From NCBI GenBank assembly GCA_051004015.1, contig JBPCKT010000048.1, forward strand, positions 81,271 through 145,270: a DNA stretch of 64,000 bases, written 5' to 3'. The translations under genes were made by a program, and so were the position numbers. The DNA is from SXOA01 sp051004015 (lineage in GTDB: Bacteria > Planctomycetota > Planctomycetia > Pirellulales > Pirellulaceae). Below the pieces are notes generated by a model, which was given only the letters and a program-made list of their open reading frames with translations, did not search any database and was not told the origin of the DNA. Positions 33,557 to 42,761 of the stretch are shown here, one piece after another; the stretch's first letter is position 1, and each line of letters begins with the position of its first letter.

Positions 33557-34477
33557 TTACTTCCGCACAAACTTCTGCAGCCGCCGGCCGTTAACCTCGG
33601 CGACGTACAGATTGCCGGCGGAGTCGAAGGCCAGCAGGTGGGGCAGGTCGAATTGGCCCGCCTTGGAGCCTTTGCGGCCCCAGCTTTTCTTCACTTTGCC
33701 GGCGGAGTCGAGTAGATTCACTCTGTTGGCTCGGCCGTCCGCGACGAAGAGATTGCCGGACGGGTCGAATGCGAGGCCGTAAGGGGCATAGCCCCGCCAG
33801 ATGGCGAGCGGCTTCCCTTCCAGGTCGAAGACCTGGATTCGGTTGTTCTCCCGGTCGCCGACGAAGATCCGCTTCTTGGCGTCCACCACAATGCTGTGGG
33901 GCAGGTTGAACTCGCCGCCGCGCATGCCAGGCGTTCCCCAAGTCTTGATAAAGCCGCCGTTGGGCGAAAACTTCAGCACGCGGCTGTTGCCGTAGCCGTC
34001 GGAGACGAAGAACTCACCGTCGGGGCCGAAGGCGATATCCGTCGGCTTATCGAATTGATCCGTTTCGGTCCCCGGCTGGCCGGTACCCAGGGCCAGCAGT
34101 TCTTTTCCTTGCGGATCAAACTTGAAAACCCGGTGGTTGCCGATATCCGTAGCCCAAACATTGTCCTCCTTATCCACCCGCAGCCCGTGAGCCGTATGAA
34201 TCTGGTCGTCACCCCAAGAGCGGAGAAACTTCCCGTCCTTGTCAAAACAGAGGATCGGATGCTTCCCCCGATGAAACAGATAAATCTCATCCTTGCTACT
34301 CACCGCCACCGCCGAGCAGGCTCCGAGCGCATAGCCGTCGGGCATCTGCAAGAAGTCTAGCGGCGTCTGAAAATCGATGACCTCGGCGGCCGAAATCGGA
34401 GGCGTCGCCGCTAAAGTGCGGGCCAGCAGGGTGAAGCAAAGAAAAAGTCGCAGAGGTGAATAGAGACGATTGGTCAT
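33557..34477 (-). CDS. NHL-repeat beta-propeller protein, exported
   Basis: 306 residues from ATG 34477, which opens a signal peptide (RLFLCFTLLARTLAA). The mature part consists of about six NHL-type blades with recurring patterns: GLRVDKEDNVWATDIGNHRV, DIAFGPDGEFFVSDGYGNSR, SIVVDAKKRIFVGDRENNRI, GLAFDPSGNLFVADGRANRV and LLAFDSAGNLYVAEVNGRRL. Such propellers bind proteins or ligands, or occur in lyases such as PAL, but no catalytic residues are recognised. The frame is open upstream to 34606 because a relic leader is fused in frame (separate entry), so the exact start is uncertain. Confidence 0.78.
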   Translation of the reverse strand: MTNRLYSPLRLFLCFTLLARTLAATPPISAAEVIDFQTPLDFLQMPDGYALGACSAVAVSSKDEIYLFHRGKHPILCFDKDGKFLRSWGDDQIHTAHGLRVDKEDNVWATDIGNHRVFKFDPQGKELLALGTGQPGTETDQFDKPTDIAFGPDGEFFVSDGYGNSRVLKFSPNGGFIKTWGTPGMRGGEFNLPHSIVVDAKKRIFVGDRENNRIQVFDLEGKPLAIWRGYAPYGLAFDPSGNLFVADGRANRVNLLDSAGKVKKSWGRKGSKAGQFDLPHLLAFDSAGNLYVAEVNGRRLQKFVRK

Positions 34478-34591
34478 GGAAAGACCAGTTCCGGCCGCAA
34501 GGCCGCGGAACTGCGGCCAGTTGAAATCCGCACCGCTGGAAACAGTGGAGGCGAGGTAAGAAATGAGAAGAGCAACGTAATAACGTGGCAT
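34478..34591 (-). pseudogene. Relic N-terminus of a WPQFRG (PQQ-like propeller) protein
   Basis: In frame with and directly upstream of the NHL gene is a second signal peptide (YYVALLISYLASTVSSGA) followed by DFNWPQFRGLAAGTGLS. The WPQFRG motif just after the leader is characteristic of planctomycete PQQ-like beta-propeller proteins. Its propeller is absent here, so this looks like a truncated gene start fused to, or replaced by, the NHL gene. Confidence 0.45.
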
Positions 34592-34610
34592 GATGTCAAT
34601 TCTCATAGAC

Positions 34611-35648
34611 TCAGACCCCGACCGAGTTTTGATACGAGTTCAGCTTGACGTCGGAGGAATCCGCGACATGGACCCAAACATGGACGTGCGGCGTGCCGCG
34701 GAAGTACCAGACGAACGACGGCCCTTCCAGCCGCCAGTTGTCCCAGACGCCGTCGCCCCCCAGGTCTCCTTCCTTGTAAAACGCCAAGTGGCAGGCATCG
34801 AGTCCCCCTTGCACCTTCAGGCAGCGGACGACCTCGTCCTGATCCGACTGGCGGAACGGCTCGAGCAGCAGCTTGAGGACTTGCTGCAGATGCTCCTTTT
34901 GATCCGCCGCAAAGTCGGTGACCGCGATGCCGTCAAAGCGACCCTTCGCTCCGCGGAAACCGATCAGCTCCTCGCTGGGCATTTCCTTGATGACTAGCGA
35001 TTTTTCCCGCTGCTTGCCGTCGAACATGTCGTATAGCTTGTTGGCCGCCTGCGCCTGGTGCCAGAACACATTTTTCGGATGTGCCGGCTCTTCATACGTG
35101 TTTTCACCCTCGTGGGCATAGAGAATCGGCCCGCCGAAGGCGACATGCTCCGCGCTATTGCCGTCGCAACGCAGCGTCATATGCCGGCTGGCGAGGACAA
35201 ACTCGAACTTCTCGCTCCCCGGTTCGCCGAAGAGGGCCAGCGACTGGTTCTGGCCGAAGCCGCCGACGTCCCCGTTGAGTTGCAGGTCCCACCGCTCGTG
35301 CCAGTCGGGGTTGGTCATCCCTTCGAAAATCTTGCGAATCAGGTGCTGCTGGTCGGCGGTGTAATAGGCGCTCTTGATGGAGGGCGAAGTGATTTTCCAG
35401 TTGTTTTCCAGCCGCGTCCTGAGCAGCCCGCGCTCCTTCTCGACATAGTCCCAGGCGAAGCAAACATCCTTCTTCTGCTTCGCGGTGAAGGTCTCGTACA
35501 ACAACTTCACGAGGCTTTCCGGCGTGCTCTTGGGCTGGACGGGCTCAGCGGCCAGAATCGGCGCGCCGGCCGCGACGATGGCCAGTGCCCCCGCACTTTT
35601 CAGAAACTCGCGGCGGGAATCGAGGATTTTTGGAATGAGAGTGGGCAT
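34611..35648 (-). CDS. Tat-exported DUF3500-like protein
   Basis: 345 residues from ATG 35648. The N-terminus has a twin-arginine leader SRREFLKSAGALAIVAAGAP. The body contains YYTADQQHLIRKIFEGM, NWRLEGPSFVWYFRGTPHVH and VWVHVAD, which I associate with the DUF3500 family of exported proteins in planctomycetes and myxobacteria; the family function is unknown. The histidine-rich end (PHVHVWVH) could bind metal. The Tat leader implies folding or cofactor loading before export. The gene lies head-to-tail in a minus-strand series with propeller and LamG proteins. Confidence 0.6.
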   Translation of the reverse strand: MPTLIPKILDSRREFLKSAGALAIVAAGAPILAAEPVQPKSTPESLVKLLYETFTAKQKKDVCFAWDYVEKERGLLRTRLENNWKITSPSIKSAYYTADQQHLIRKIFEGMTNPDWHERWDLQLNGDVGGFGQNQSLALFGEPGSEKFEFVLASRHMTLRCDGNSAEHVAFGGPILYAHEGENTYEEPAHPKNVFWHQAQAANKLYDMFDGKQREKSLVIKEMPSEELIGFRGAKGRFDGIAVTDFAADQKEHLQQVLKLLLEPFRQSDQDEVVRCLKVQGGLDACHLAFYKEGDLGGDGVWDNWRLEGPSFVWYFRGTPHVHVWVHVADSSDVKLNSYQNSVGV

Positions 35649-35719
35649 CGTCGGGACTCCGGGAGAACAAGGACTCGAGCGCGACAAGCACGGGCATCGT
35701 TAGGGCATCTTATCACAGC

Positions 35720-37387
35720 TTAATGCTGCAAGCTGGACAGCTCACGAACCTGCTCCGGCGATAGCGCGCCGCGATACACCCGTACGTCCGCCAGGTCACC
35801 GCGGAAATAATCTTGAGCGCCCAGCCCGATGTGCAGCGGCTGCCGGTTGGTAAGGTCGTACTTCTCGGCCGCGAACGCCGCGGACTCGCTGGCGAGCTTG
35901 CCATCGACATAGAGTTGCAGCCGGTCCTGTCCCCGGACGGCGGCCACGTGATGCCAACCCATGGAAAATTCCCGGTCCCAAGTAGCGTTCCGGCCGGCTT
36001 CGATGGAGAGCACGTGGCCGGACGGGAGCGTGCCGACAAACAGCCGTCCCTGGAAAACGGCCATCGACCAGGCGCGGCGGTACTTCACGTCCGGCGTGGG
36101 ATCGACGCAGCCGATCTTCGTCCAGTTCATGTCGCCGTCGTAGCGGTAAACGTCCGCCGACGGCAGCGTTCCGCCATACATTTTTCCGTTGTAAACCAAG
36201 AGCGGCATGGCTTCGAGCTCCTGGCCGAGCTTGCCGACATCGTCCCACTGAGTTCCACCGGCAAAGCGAAAGACGCGAGCCTTCGGCCATTCACTGACAT
36301 ACAAACTGCCGCGATGCACCGCGAAGCCGTAGGTCTGCGAGGCCTCGGGAATTCTCCCAGCGAGCTCCCACTTCTGGCCGTCGAATCGAAACACGGAGCC
36401 CTCGTCATAGCTTGTCGCGTAGAGAGCGCCGTTGAAGGGGGTGAGCGCCTCGACTCGTTTCCCATCTGGCGTGGCGCAGCTCGTCCACTTTTCACCCCCC
36501 TCGTAGCGGAAGAACCCGGCTGGGCGATAGAGCGACCCAGCGTAGAGCTTGCCGCGGAAGACTACGAGGCTGCCGATGCCTTCTGTTTCTGGAGAGAGCG
36601 TGCCACAAGGAATCCAGCGGTCATTGTCCCCGAGCCGAAACACTTTGCCGCCGAAGTGCGGATTCTGCGATTCGGCCAGTGCCGAACCACCCAGCCGATA
36701 CTTGCTTGAGGCGACATGGAGCGCACCGTTGTAGACCGCCATGCCCGAGATTGCGTTGGCCTTGTCTGGGCTGCCCAAGTCGGTCCAGCCGCCTTTTCCC
36801 GCGTGACGAAAGACGTGCCCCGCTTCCTTCTCACCGGCGTGACACGTGGCCGCATACAACTGCCCATCGTGAACGCACAGCGACATCACATACATGGCGG
36901 TCCCCAACCGTCCATGGTCGGTGAACTGCTCTTCGAGCTGCCCCTGATCGATGCCGAAATGCAACTGACGGGAATTCGGCTGACCATTCGTTACGCCTCC
37001 GTGGTTGTAGAGTCCCAGGTGGAAGCCGGTGCGTGTCTTTGGATCGTACTGGCTGACCAGGTCTCCCAACACGTCATCCAGCTCGGCTTCCGTATTCACC
37101 CATAAAGAAATCGAAAACTCATTCGTCCCCAGCCGCAGCGACGGAGCATCAGCCGCCTCGATGACGGAATCTCGTCCGTTAAAGCGACCGGCTGTTCGCG
37201 CCGCTCCGCCGGGTCCAGCCGTCTCGAAATCGACGCCGCGCGACGTTGTCGGCAGATTAGCTCCCGATTTCTCACGGGCGTTGCCACGCAGCGGCCAGTG
37301 TCCGATGAGCTTTGGTTCCGCCGATAAGGCAGTGGAAGCCAAGAACCAAAGGACGACAACCAAGGAAGATCCAATCGTCAGACGCAT
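35720..37387 (-). CDS. LamG-type lectin protein with an inserted beta-propeller
   Basis: Start at ATG 37387, because GAGGAG lies 6 bases upstream. 555 residues. A signal peptide covers residues ~1-24 (SSLVVVLWFLASTALSAEP). The first half of a LamG/concanavalin-A-like fold follows (LIGHWPLRGNAREKSG, FSISLWVNTEAELDD). Residues ~160-455 then contain Kelch-like repeats with patterns such as MAVYNGALHVAS, LVVFRGKLYAGSLYR and LTPFNGALYATS, each followed by a VFRFDG-type strand. The end (GWHHVAAVRGQDRLQLYVDG, FRGDLADVRVYRGALSPEQV) is the typical C-terminal half of LamG. The propeller is therefore inserted within the LamG domain. Probably a surface carbohydrate-binding protein. Confidence 0.7.
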   Translation of the reverse strand: MRLTIGSSLVVVLWFLASTALSAEPKLIGHWPLRGNAREKSGANLPTTSRGVDFETAGPGGAARTAGRFNGRDSVIEAADAPSLRLGTNEFSISLWVNTEAELDDVLGDLVSQYDPKTRTGFHLGLYNHGGVTNGQPNSRQLHFGIDQGQLEEQFTDHGRLGTAMYVMSLCVHDGQLYAATCHAGEKEAGHVFRHAGKGGWTDLGSPDKANAISGMAVYNGALHVASSKYRLGGSALAESQNPHFGGKVFRLGDNDRWIPCGTLSPETEGIGSLVVFRGKLYAGSLYRPAGFFRYEGGEKWTSCATPDGKRVEALTPFNGALYATSYDEGSVFRFDGQKWELAGRIPEASQTYGFAVHRGSLYVSEWPKARVFRFAGGTQWDDVGKLGQELEAMPLLVYNGKMYGGTLPSADVYRYDGDMNWTKIGCVDPTPDVKYRRAWSMAVFQGRLFVGTLPSGHVLSIEAGRNATWDREFSMGWHHVAAVRGQDRLQLYVDGKLASESAAFAAEKYDLTNRQPLHIGLGAQDYFRGDLADVRVYRGALSPEQVRELSSLQH

Positions 37388-37525
37388 GTCCATCTCCTCG
37401 AACCAGGGAGTCTTGAAATCCCGATTGAAAAGCGCCCGCTCCAAGAATTTGTTGCAACGGGGCAACAATGCCTTTCTCAGCAACCAATGAACGTCGAGCC
37501 ACCAGCGATCACGTTTTTCCCTCGC

Positions 37526-38938
37526 TCAATCCTTCGGCGCCAGCTTTAGCAGCTCCGCGGGCCGGCAGACCTGTCCCCCGCGTATTACCAGTTCGATCCG
37601 CCGCGTGTTGCGGATGTCATCCAGGGGATTCGCGGTCAGTAGCACGATGTCAGCCAGCTTGCCCGGTGTGATCGATCCCAGCCGTTTTTCCTGCCGGAGC
37701 GCGGCTGCATTGTGCATGGTCGCAGCTCGCAGGGCGGCTGCGGGGGGGAGGCCCGATTCTACCAGCATCTCCAGTTCCTGATGCAGCGAAAAACCGGGGG
37801 GCACCTGCGGCTCCGGCGCATCGGTCCCGACAAGCAACGGCACGCCGGCACGATACAACTTGCCGGTCAATTCCTGGAACTTGGCGAATTCTCGCCGGCG
37901 ATCTTCCAGCGGGCCACCCTGCGGACAACCCGCCTGTTTCAAGTACACTGGCCAGAACTCCCGCAGTCGTCGCGGGGCCAGGGCATTGTCAGGGTGACCG
38001 CTCACCTCCGGCACGTCGGGGAGCAGGATCATATTGCGGAAGACCGCCAGGGTTGGATCGACAAAGACTTTGCGGCGAGCCAATTCCGCCACCAGCTCCT
38101 GGCACAGCGGGTTGTCCAGATCGAGCCTTCCTCGGTGGCCGGGCTCCCCCGCGACTTCCGGCGGAATGACGTAATTGAACACCGACCAGATGTGCTCCAG
38201 GCCATCGATGCCGTCCGCCACCGCGTGCTGTGCGGAGTATCTGCCGAGGTGGGCCGTGACAAAAAGCTTGCGGCGATGACCCTCGTCGATAATCGACTTC
38301 CCTACCTCGCGGCCCGTGCCGGCATAGATCTTGACGGTGGTGACATTCCACCGCAGCATCTCGTCCAGCACGGCTGGAACCTTCGCCGGATCCGTCACGC
38401 CTCGGCCGACGTCCTTATGAATCGGCGGCTCGGCGTCGAGAAGTGGGCTGCACGTGAAGACGCGAGGGCTCGACCTGGGATGGGCCGCCGCAAAACGCGC
38501 CACCAGCGTCGCCGCCACGATCTCATCGCCGGTGCTGCGCACGGACGTCACCCCCGCAGCCAGGTATAGAGGCAGGATCTCATCTCCCGTGACGTGGGCG
38601 AAGTCGAGCACATGGACGAGGTGCACGTGAGCGTCGATCAACCCTGGCACGGCGAACTTGCCCCGGCCATCAATGCGCATCGCATCCGCGGGCACATCCG
38701 CGGCCTCATCAGGCCCCAGCACCGACGTGATTTCCTCTCCGCGAATCACAATGGTCCGTTCCGGCAACATTTCGCCCCGCAGCGGATCAAACACGGCGCA
38801 TCGCTCGATCACGACGGTTTGCTCTTCCGCGGCTCGCCCAGTCGCTGGGACCGCAAACACGCCGAAAACACTTGCGGCCAAGAGCGCCGCGCCCGCCGAA
38901 AAACTCCGAGGTGAATGGCTGGGAAAGTACACTTTCAC
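37526..38938 (-). CDS. Exported metal-dependent amidohydrolase
   Basis: 470 residues from a GTG at 38938. A signal peptide is visible (SAGAALLAASVFGVFAVPA). The amidohydrolase pattern is complete: GLIDAHVHL (His104 and His106), VKIYAGTG with the bridging lysine, VTAHLG, GLEHIW and GTDAPEPQ with the catalytic aspartate. LGSITPGKLADIVLLTANPL is the typical C-terminal strand. It belongs to the imidazolonepropionase/prolidase-like branch found exported in planctomycetes. Substrate could be a cyclic amide or dipeptide, which cannot be settled by sequence alone. Confidence 0.87.
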   Translation of the reverse strand: MKVYFPSHSPRSFSAGAALLAASVFGVFAVPATGRAAEEQTVVIERCAVFDPLRGEMLPERTIVIRGEEITSVLGPDEAADVPADAMRIDGRGKFAVPGLIDAHVHLVHVLDFAHVTGDEILPLYLAAGVTSVRSTGDEIVAATLVARFAAAHPRSSPRVFTCSPLLDAEPPIHKDVGRGVTDPAKVPAVLDEMLRWNVTTVKIYAGTGREVGKSIIDEGHRRKLFVTAHLGRYSAQHAVADGIDGLEHIWSVFNYVIPPEVAGEPGHRGRLDLDNPLCQELVAELARRKVFVDPTLAVFRNMILLPDVPEVSGHPDNALAPRRLREFWPVYLKQAGCPQGGPLEDRRREFAKFQELTGKLYRAGVPLLVGTDAPEPQVPPGFSLHQELEMLVESGLPPAAALRAATMHNAAALRQEKRLGSITPGKLADIVLLTANPLDDIRNTRRIELVIRGGQVCRPAELLKLAPKD

Positions 38939-38981
38939 GGAGTCCCTTCTTGCGCCCTGTTTGGCGAATCGTCATCCCCTC

Positions 38982-40394
38982 TTACCGAAAGAGCGGCTCC
39001 ATCTTCTCGCTGCCGGTGATCGTGCGGGAAAGCTCGGTGGGGATCGCCGGATCGAGGCGCAGCTTGCCGACGTCGAACAGGGTGTGCATCACCGTGCCGA
39101 GCAAGTGCCGGGGATCGTAGGGCTCGGTGGCGGGTTGCGACGCGTTGCGATCCGACTGGCCGATCACTTGCCCCATTTTGAGCCCGCCCCCCGCCAGCAG
39201 CAGCGGCGTCAACTCGCCGTAGTGGTCGCGGCCACCGTTTCGGTTGATTCGCGGAGTGCGCCCCATTTCGCCGGTGACGATGAGCAGAATCTTGTCCGCG
39301 AGCCCGCGTTGGTGAACGTCGTCAATGAACGCACTAACGGCGTGATCCACCTGGTTTCCCATCGGCCAGATGCCGGTCATTCCCTTGGGGCTGTTTTCGT
39401 TGGCGTGATAGTCCCAGCCGCAATCGGAGACCGTGACAAATCCACAGCCCGCTTCGCACAGCCGCCGGGCCAGCAGCATCTGCCGTCCGAGTAGATTGGT
39501 CACGCGGCGCATGTCATAGAAGCGCTGGAGATCGGGAGCGTGGAAGAGGCTGGAAGTGTCGTAGCGGGCAATCGTACGAGGATCTTCCTTCGAGAGATCG
39601 AACGCTTCGGAGATGCCGCGAGAAATCATATCGAACGCCTGCTGCTGAAACTTTCCCACACGGTCAAGGACGCCGGACCGGTCCGCTTGCGAGCGGACCT
39701 GGTCGAGGCGCGCCAGCAGGCCGCGGCGGTCATCCAGGCGCTCCGCCGCGATGCTCATTTGCATGTCCTGCTTGAGCGAGCCGCCGCCGCTGGGATCGAA
39801 GGCGTCATAGGTCTTGCCAAGGCTGCCGGGGGTGGTCAATGTCGGCAGAGCGCCGGTTTCAAAGTTACCGTCCAGTTTCAGGTCGTCCTGGACCGCCTCG
39901 GGCTTCACCAGAATGTTATTGGGCATCCCGTTGCGGGCGTTGTTCGTGCCGGCGATCCGAGAGTAGATCGCGCACATCGCGGCCTTCGCCGAGTTTCCGC
40001 CGGTGGTGACACTATCGTACTCGTGGCCGCCGTTCTTCGATCCGTAGGAGCGGACAACAGCGAGTTTATCCGTCATCGCGGCGAGCTTGCCAAAAGTGCC
40101 GCCGAACGTGATGCCAGGTAATTTGGTCGGCACTTCGCCGGTGATGCTGCGAATCTCCGACGGCGCGGTGATCTTCGGATCGAAGAATTCGAGGTGCGGC
40201 GGACCGCCGCTAAGGAATAGCAGCACCACCGACTTGCCGCGCAGATAGCTCCCCGCCTGGGAACCCGCTGCGCTGAGTGCCAAGAGCTGCGGCAGTGCCA
40301 GCGAACCGGCCCCCAGGCTGCCAATCCTGAGGAACTCGCGGCGGCTGAGGCCCGCGCAGTTGCGGTCGTAACCGGTCCCCAAGATTCGGAACAT
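38982..40394 (-). CDS. DUF1501 protein with Tat leader
   Basis: 470 residues. A twin-arginine leader LSRREFLRIGSLGAGSLALP opens the protein. The signature blocks of DUF1501 are present: VLLFLSGGPPHLEFFDPK, PNNILVKPEA, FVTVSDCGWDYHANE, TGEMGRTPRINRNGGRDHYG and VMHTLFDVGKLRL. The family is strongly expanded in planctomycetes, shares features with alkaline-phosphatase/sulfatase folds and is usually paired with DUF1549/DUF1553 genes; no such partner is in this window. GGAGAG just upstream supports the ATG at 40394. Confidence 0.9.
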   Translation of the reverse strand: MFRILGTGYDRNCAGLSRREFLRIGSLGAGSLALPQLLALSAAGSQAGSYLRGKSVVLLFLSGGPPHLEFFDPKITAPSEIRSITGEVPTKLPGITFGGTFGKLAAMTDKLAVVRSYGSKNGGHEYDSVTTGGNSAKAAMCAIYSRIAGTNNARNGMPNNILVKPEAVQDDLKLDGNFETGALPTLTTPGSLGKTYDAFDPSGGGSLKQDMQMSIAAERLDDRRGLLARLDQVRSQADRSGVLDRVGKFQQQAFDMISRGISEAFDLSKEDPRTIARYDTSSLFHAPDLQRFYDMRRVTNLLGRQMLLARRLCEAGCGFVTVSDCGWDYHANENSPKGMTGIWPMGNQVDHAVSAFIDDVHQRGLADKILLIVTGEMGRTPRINRNGGRDHYGELTPLLLAGGGLKMGQVIGQSDRNASQPATEPYDPRHLLGTVMHTLFDVGKLRLDPAIPTELSRTITGSEKMEPLFR

Positions 40395-40506
40395 GACGCT
40401 CTCCGTTGGCGGCCCATCCTTCAGCTAACCATGTTGTACCAAACATCAGCCATCGCTGATATGTTTTTCGGCGACTTTGAGTGTTTTTCTTGGGGCTAAG
40501 CAGTCG

Positions 40507-41196
40507 CTATCCCGCCGGCGACACTGCCGGCAAACAGCGGAGGCTGGTGATTGCCGTGGCACATGAATCTGTCGCGCTGGTATCGCGCCGCAACCAGATC
40601 GCTTGCCAGCCGGCGGAAAGGGGACCGGCAACATCCGCGGCATGGTCGTCGCCGATAAGCAGGATTTGCTCGGAGCGCAGGCCGAGTTGAACTTCCACTG
40701 CACGATAGAATCGCGGCTCCGGCTTGGGAAAGCCGACTTCTGAGGACACGAAGATGCGCCGACATTCAGTGAGCGGGGAAAGACCGCGGCAAATGGTCCG
40801 CAGGCGGCTGTCGAAGTTCGACGCGATGCCGAGCAGATAGCCGCGACGAGAAAGGTCTTGCCAGGTCGGGGCGACGTCTTCAAACAATCGCCAGCTCGAT
40901 GCAGCACCAAAGTGTTTCCAGAGCGCGCTGAGGAATAGTTCCTGGGAATCTTCCACGTCGTCAATCACGTCGTGGACGATTCTTCTCCAGCGTTCGCGTT
41001 CCAGCGATTCGCTAGTCCGGCCCCCTTGATGATGCCTCGCTATCACCGCGCGAAAACGGCCAGCGATTTCATTCACCGAATATTTGGAGCCGTGTTTCTG
41101 CGCCTCGCGGTGATAGACTTCCGCAACCGGTGGGTGGGGATAAATCAGTGTGCCGACGGCGTCGAAGAGAACAGCGCGAATGTTGCCCGCAATCAT
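40507..41196 (-). CDS. HAD-superfamily hydrolase, subfamily IA
   Basis: 229 residues from ATG 41196; the frame continues to 41289 but the extension is repeat DNA. Motif I is AVLFDAVGTLIYP (nucleophilic Asp12; +2 position is valine rather than aspartate), motif II GIASNF, motif III GFPKPEPRFY with the lysine, and motif IV IGDDHAADVAGPLSAGW. The lack of the second aspartate in motif I resembles haloacid dehalogenase and REG-2-like members rather than classic phosphatases. A cap domain lies between motif I and II. Substrate unknown. Confidence 0.85.
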   Translation of the reverse strand: MIAGNIRAVLFDAVGTLIYPHPPVAEVYHREAQKHGSKYSVNEIAGRFRAVIARHHQGGRTSESLERERWRRIVHDVIDDVEDSQELFLSALWKHFGAASSWRLFEDVAPTWQDLSRRGYLLGIASNFDSRLRTICRGLSPLTECRRIFVSSEVGFPKPEPRFYRAVEVQLGLRSEQILLIGDDHAADVAGPLSAGWQAIWLRRDTSATDSCATAITSLRCLPAVSPAG

Positions 41197-41242
41197 GATT
41201 GGCCTTTCAATGGTCCAGGCTAACCGCGGACAAGAAACAAAC

Positions 41243-41277
41243 AAGCGTCCGCCGGGAAAGTTCCCTGGCGGACGCTT
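41243..41277 (-). terminator. Hairpin terminator downstream of the PDZ gene
   Basis: AAGCGTCCGCCGGGAA (41243-41258) is the near-perfect complement of TTCCCTGGCGGACGCTT (41261-41277). On the minus strand it is followed by a T-rich stretch. It ends the PDZ gene transcript before the HAD gene. Confidence 0.7.
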
Positions 41278-41325
41278 GCCTCGAATCAACTGCCGGAAAC
41301 ATGATTCCGACGCTGGGTCAACATG

Positions 41326-42513
41326 CTACCGGGGGCGGCGGGGCAGGACGCCGGGCCGCCGAGCCGGAACGGCGGGTGTGCCGGGTTCGGCACGGGGAGG
41401 CGTGGACTCTTCCACGCGATCTTCCTTGCGCTCCTCGCGGCGTTCTTCGATCCGGCCTTCGCGGCGCTCGTTGGGCCGTTCCACGTCCACATCGACGTTG
41501 GCGCCGGCGCGAGCGGCTACGCGGGGCAGCTCCACCTCGTACTGCCGCGTCTGCTTGTCACGCATGACTTCGACGGCGACATTGCCCGGCTCAACTTTTT
41601 GAACAAGCTGCACAAAGGCATCGGCGCTCGTGACACGCTGGCCGCGGAAGCTGACGAAGACATCGCCAGCACGAATGCCGGCGTAGTAGGCCGGGGAGCG
41701 GGGAACGACTCGCCATATGACGACTCGATCTGTATAGCGATCATCGAGAATGACCCCAAACTGCTCCAGCGGATCGACCTGGACCGCGTAATAGTCCTGG
41801 ATCAGCACAGTCGGCTCGACATAAACGATCACCTGCTTGCCGCCCCGGAAGACGATGACTTCCACGCGGTCATTGCGGACGTCATCGGCAAACAGGTACT
41901 GCACGAAGTCCGCGTCGCGAACGACCTTCTGCCCGTTCACCGAGATGATGCGGTCGCCTTCCCGGAAGCCGAGCTTGGCAATCGGGCCGCGGGTGGAAAT
42001 GTCGTTAATCACCAAGCCGTTGGTCGTGGAGCGATTGAACCAAATGCCGAAGTCCGCGGCGCGAACGTCCTGGGCTCGGAAAGACTCAATCGACCTGCTG
42101 GTTTCGCGGGTGGTCTCGCGGACGGAATCGCGGGCTCCCTTGACTGTCTCACGCGTCGTTTCCCGAGCGCCCTTGACGGTGTCGCGGGTATCCTTGGCGG
42201 CACCCTTGGCCGTATCGCGCACGTCCTTGGTGGTATCCTTGGCCGCATCCTTTACGTCGCCGGCGGTGTCCTTCGCATCGTCTTTGACATCCTTGACGGT
42301 ATCCTTCGCGTCTTCCTTGACATCCTTGGCGGTATCTTTTGCATCCTCCTTGACATCCTTGGCCGTCTCCTTGGCCTCCTTAAGGGCATCGTCAGCCGCC
42401 GGGGGTACTTTTTCCTGGCCGGTTAGGGGCGACGCAACGATGAGGGCTGCACCCACTCCCACGCCTGCCGCCACGCAGAGGCGGCGTAACAAGTTTTTCA
42501 GGGATTTCGACAT
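41326..42513 (-). CDS. PDZ protein with LEA-like 11-residue repeats
   Basis: 395 residues from ATG 42513, with AAGGAG 6 bases upstream. A signal peptide covers residues ~1-33. Residues 48-135 form eight consecutive 11-residue repeats of the type KDTAKDVKEDA, the same periodicity as group-3 LEA proteins of desiccation-tolerant organisms. Two PDZ-like modules follow: WFNRSTTNGLVINDISTRGP with GFREGDRIISVNG, and WRVVPRSPAYYAGIRAGDVF. The tail (from about residue 345) is Arg/Glu-rich then Pro/Arg-rich. It is probably periplasmic. Protease-like catalytic residues are absent, so it may be a binding or scaffolding protein. Confidence 0.75.
   Translation of the reverse strand: MSKSLKNLLRRLCVAAGVGVGAALIVASPLTGQEKVPPAADDALKEAKETAKDVKEDAKDTAKDVKEDAKDTVKDVKDDAKDTAGDVKDAAKDTTKDVRDTAKGAAKDTRDTVKGARETTRETVKGARDSVRETTRETSRSIESFRAQDVRAADFGIWFNRSTTNGLVINDISTRGPIAKLGFREGDRIISVNGQKVVRDADFVQYLFADDVRNDRVEVIVFRGGKQVIVYVEPTVLIQDYYAVQVDPLEQFGVILDDRYTDRVVIWRVVPRSPAYYAGIRAGDVFVSFRGQRVTSADAFVQLVQKVEPGNVAVEVMRDKQTRQYEVELPRVAARAGANVDVDVERPNERREGRIEERREERKEDRVEESTPPRAEPGTPAVPARRPGVLPRRPR
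42109..42372 (-). repeat. 33-base coding tandem repeats (8 units)
   Basis: Eight 33-base units encode 11-residue repeats of the PDZ protein. The three units nearest 42372 are most alike (CATCCTTGACGGTATCC-type), while the 42109 end is degenerate, suggesting recent expansion at the N-terminal side. Confidence 0.8.
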
Positions 42514-42761
42514 CGGGAACTCCTTGGATACGGACACGAATCTTGGAATCGCCCGAAGTGGGCGGATGGACGCTCCAGTTCGCGTGAGCACATGCATTCA
42601 GCGTGCCAGTCTTCAGGCACGTCGCCGAGAGCCGGTGCGCCCGGCGGCGGGGCTCTTTCCAGGCCCTGAATTTGCCAGGAGTAGTTGGCTCAAGCGGTGA
42701 ATGTGCAAGTACCAAGGGGGTCACGAGTCAACCAGCCTTGACCGCCGAGCGAGCAATACGC

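Noticed and set aside
41200..41289. N-terminal extension of the HAD protein
   Set aside because: It is translated from the hairpin terminator of the PDZ gene; the conserved HAD motif starts shortly after ATG 41196.
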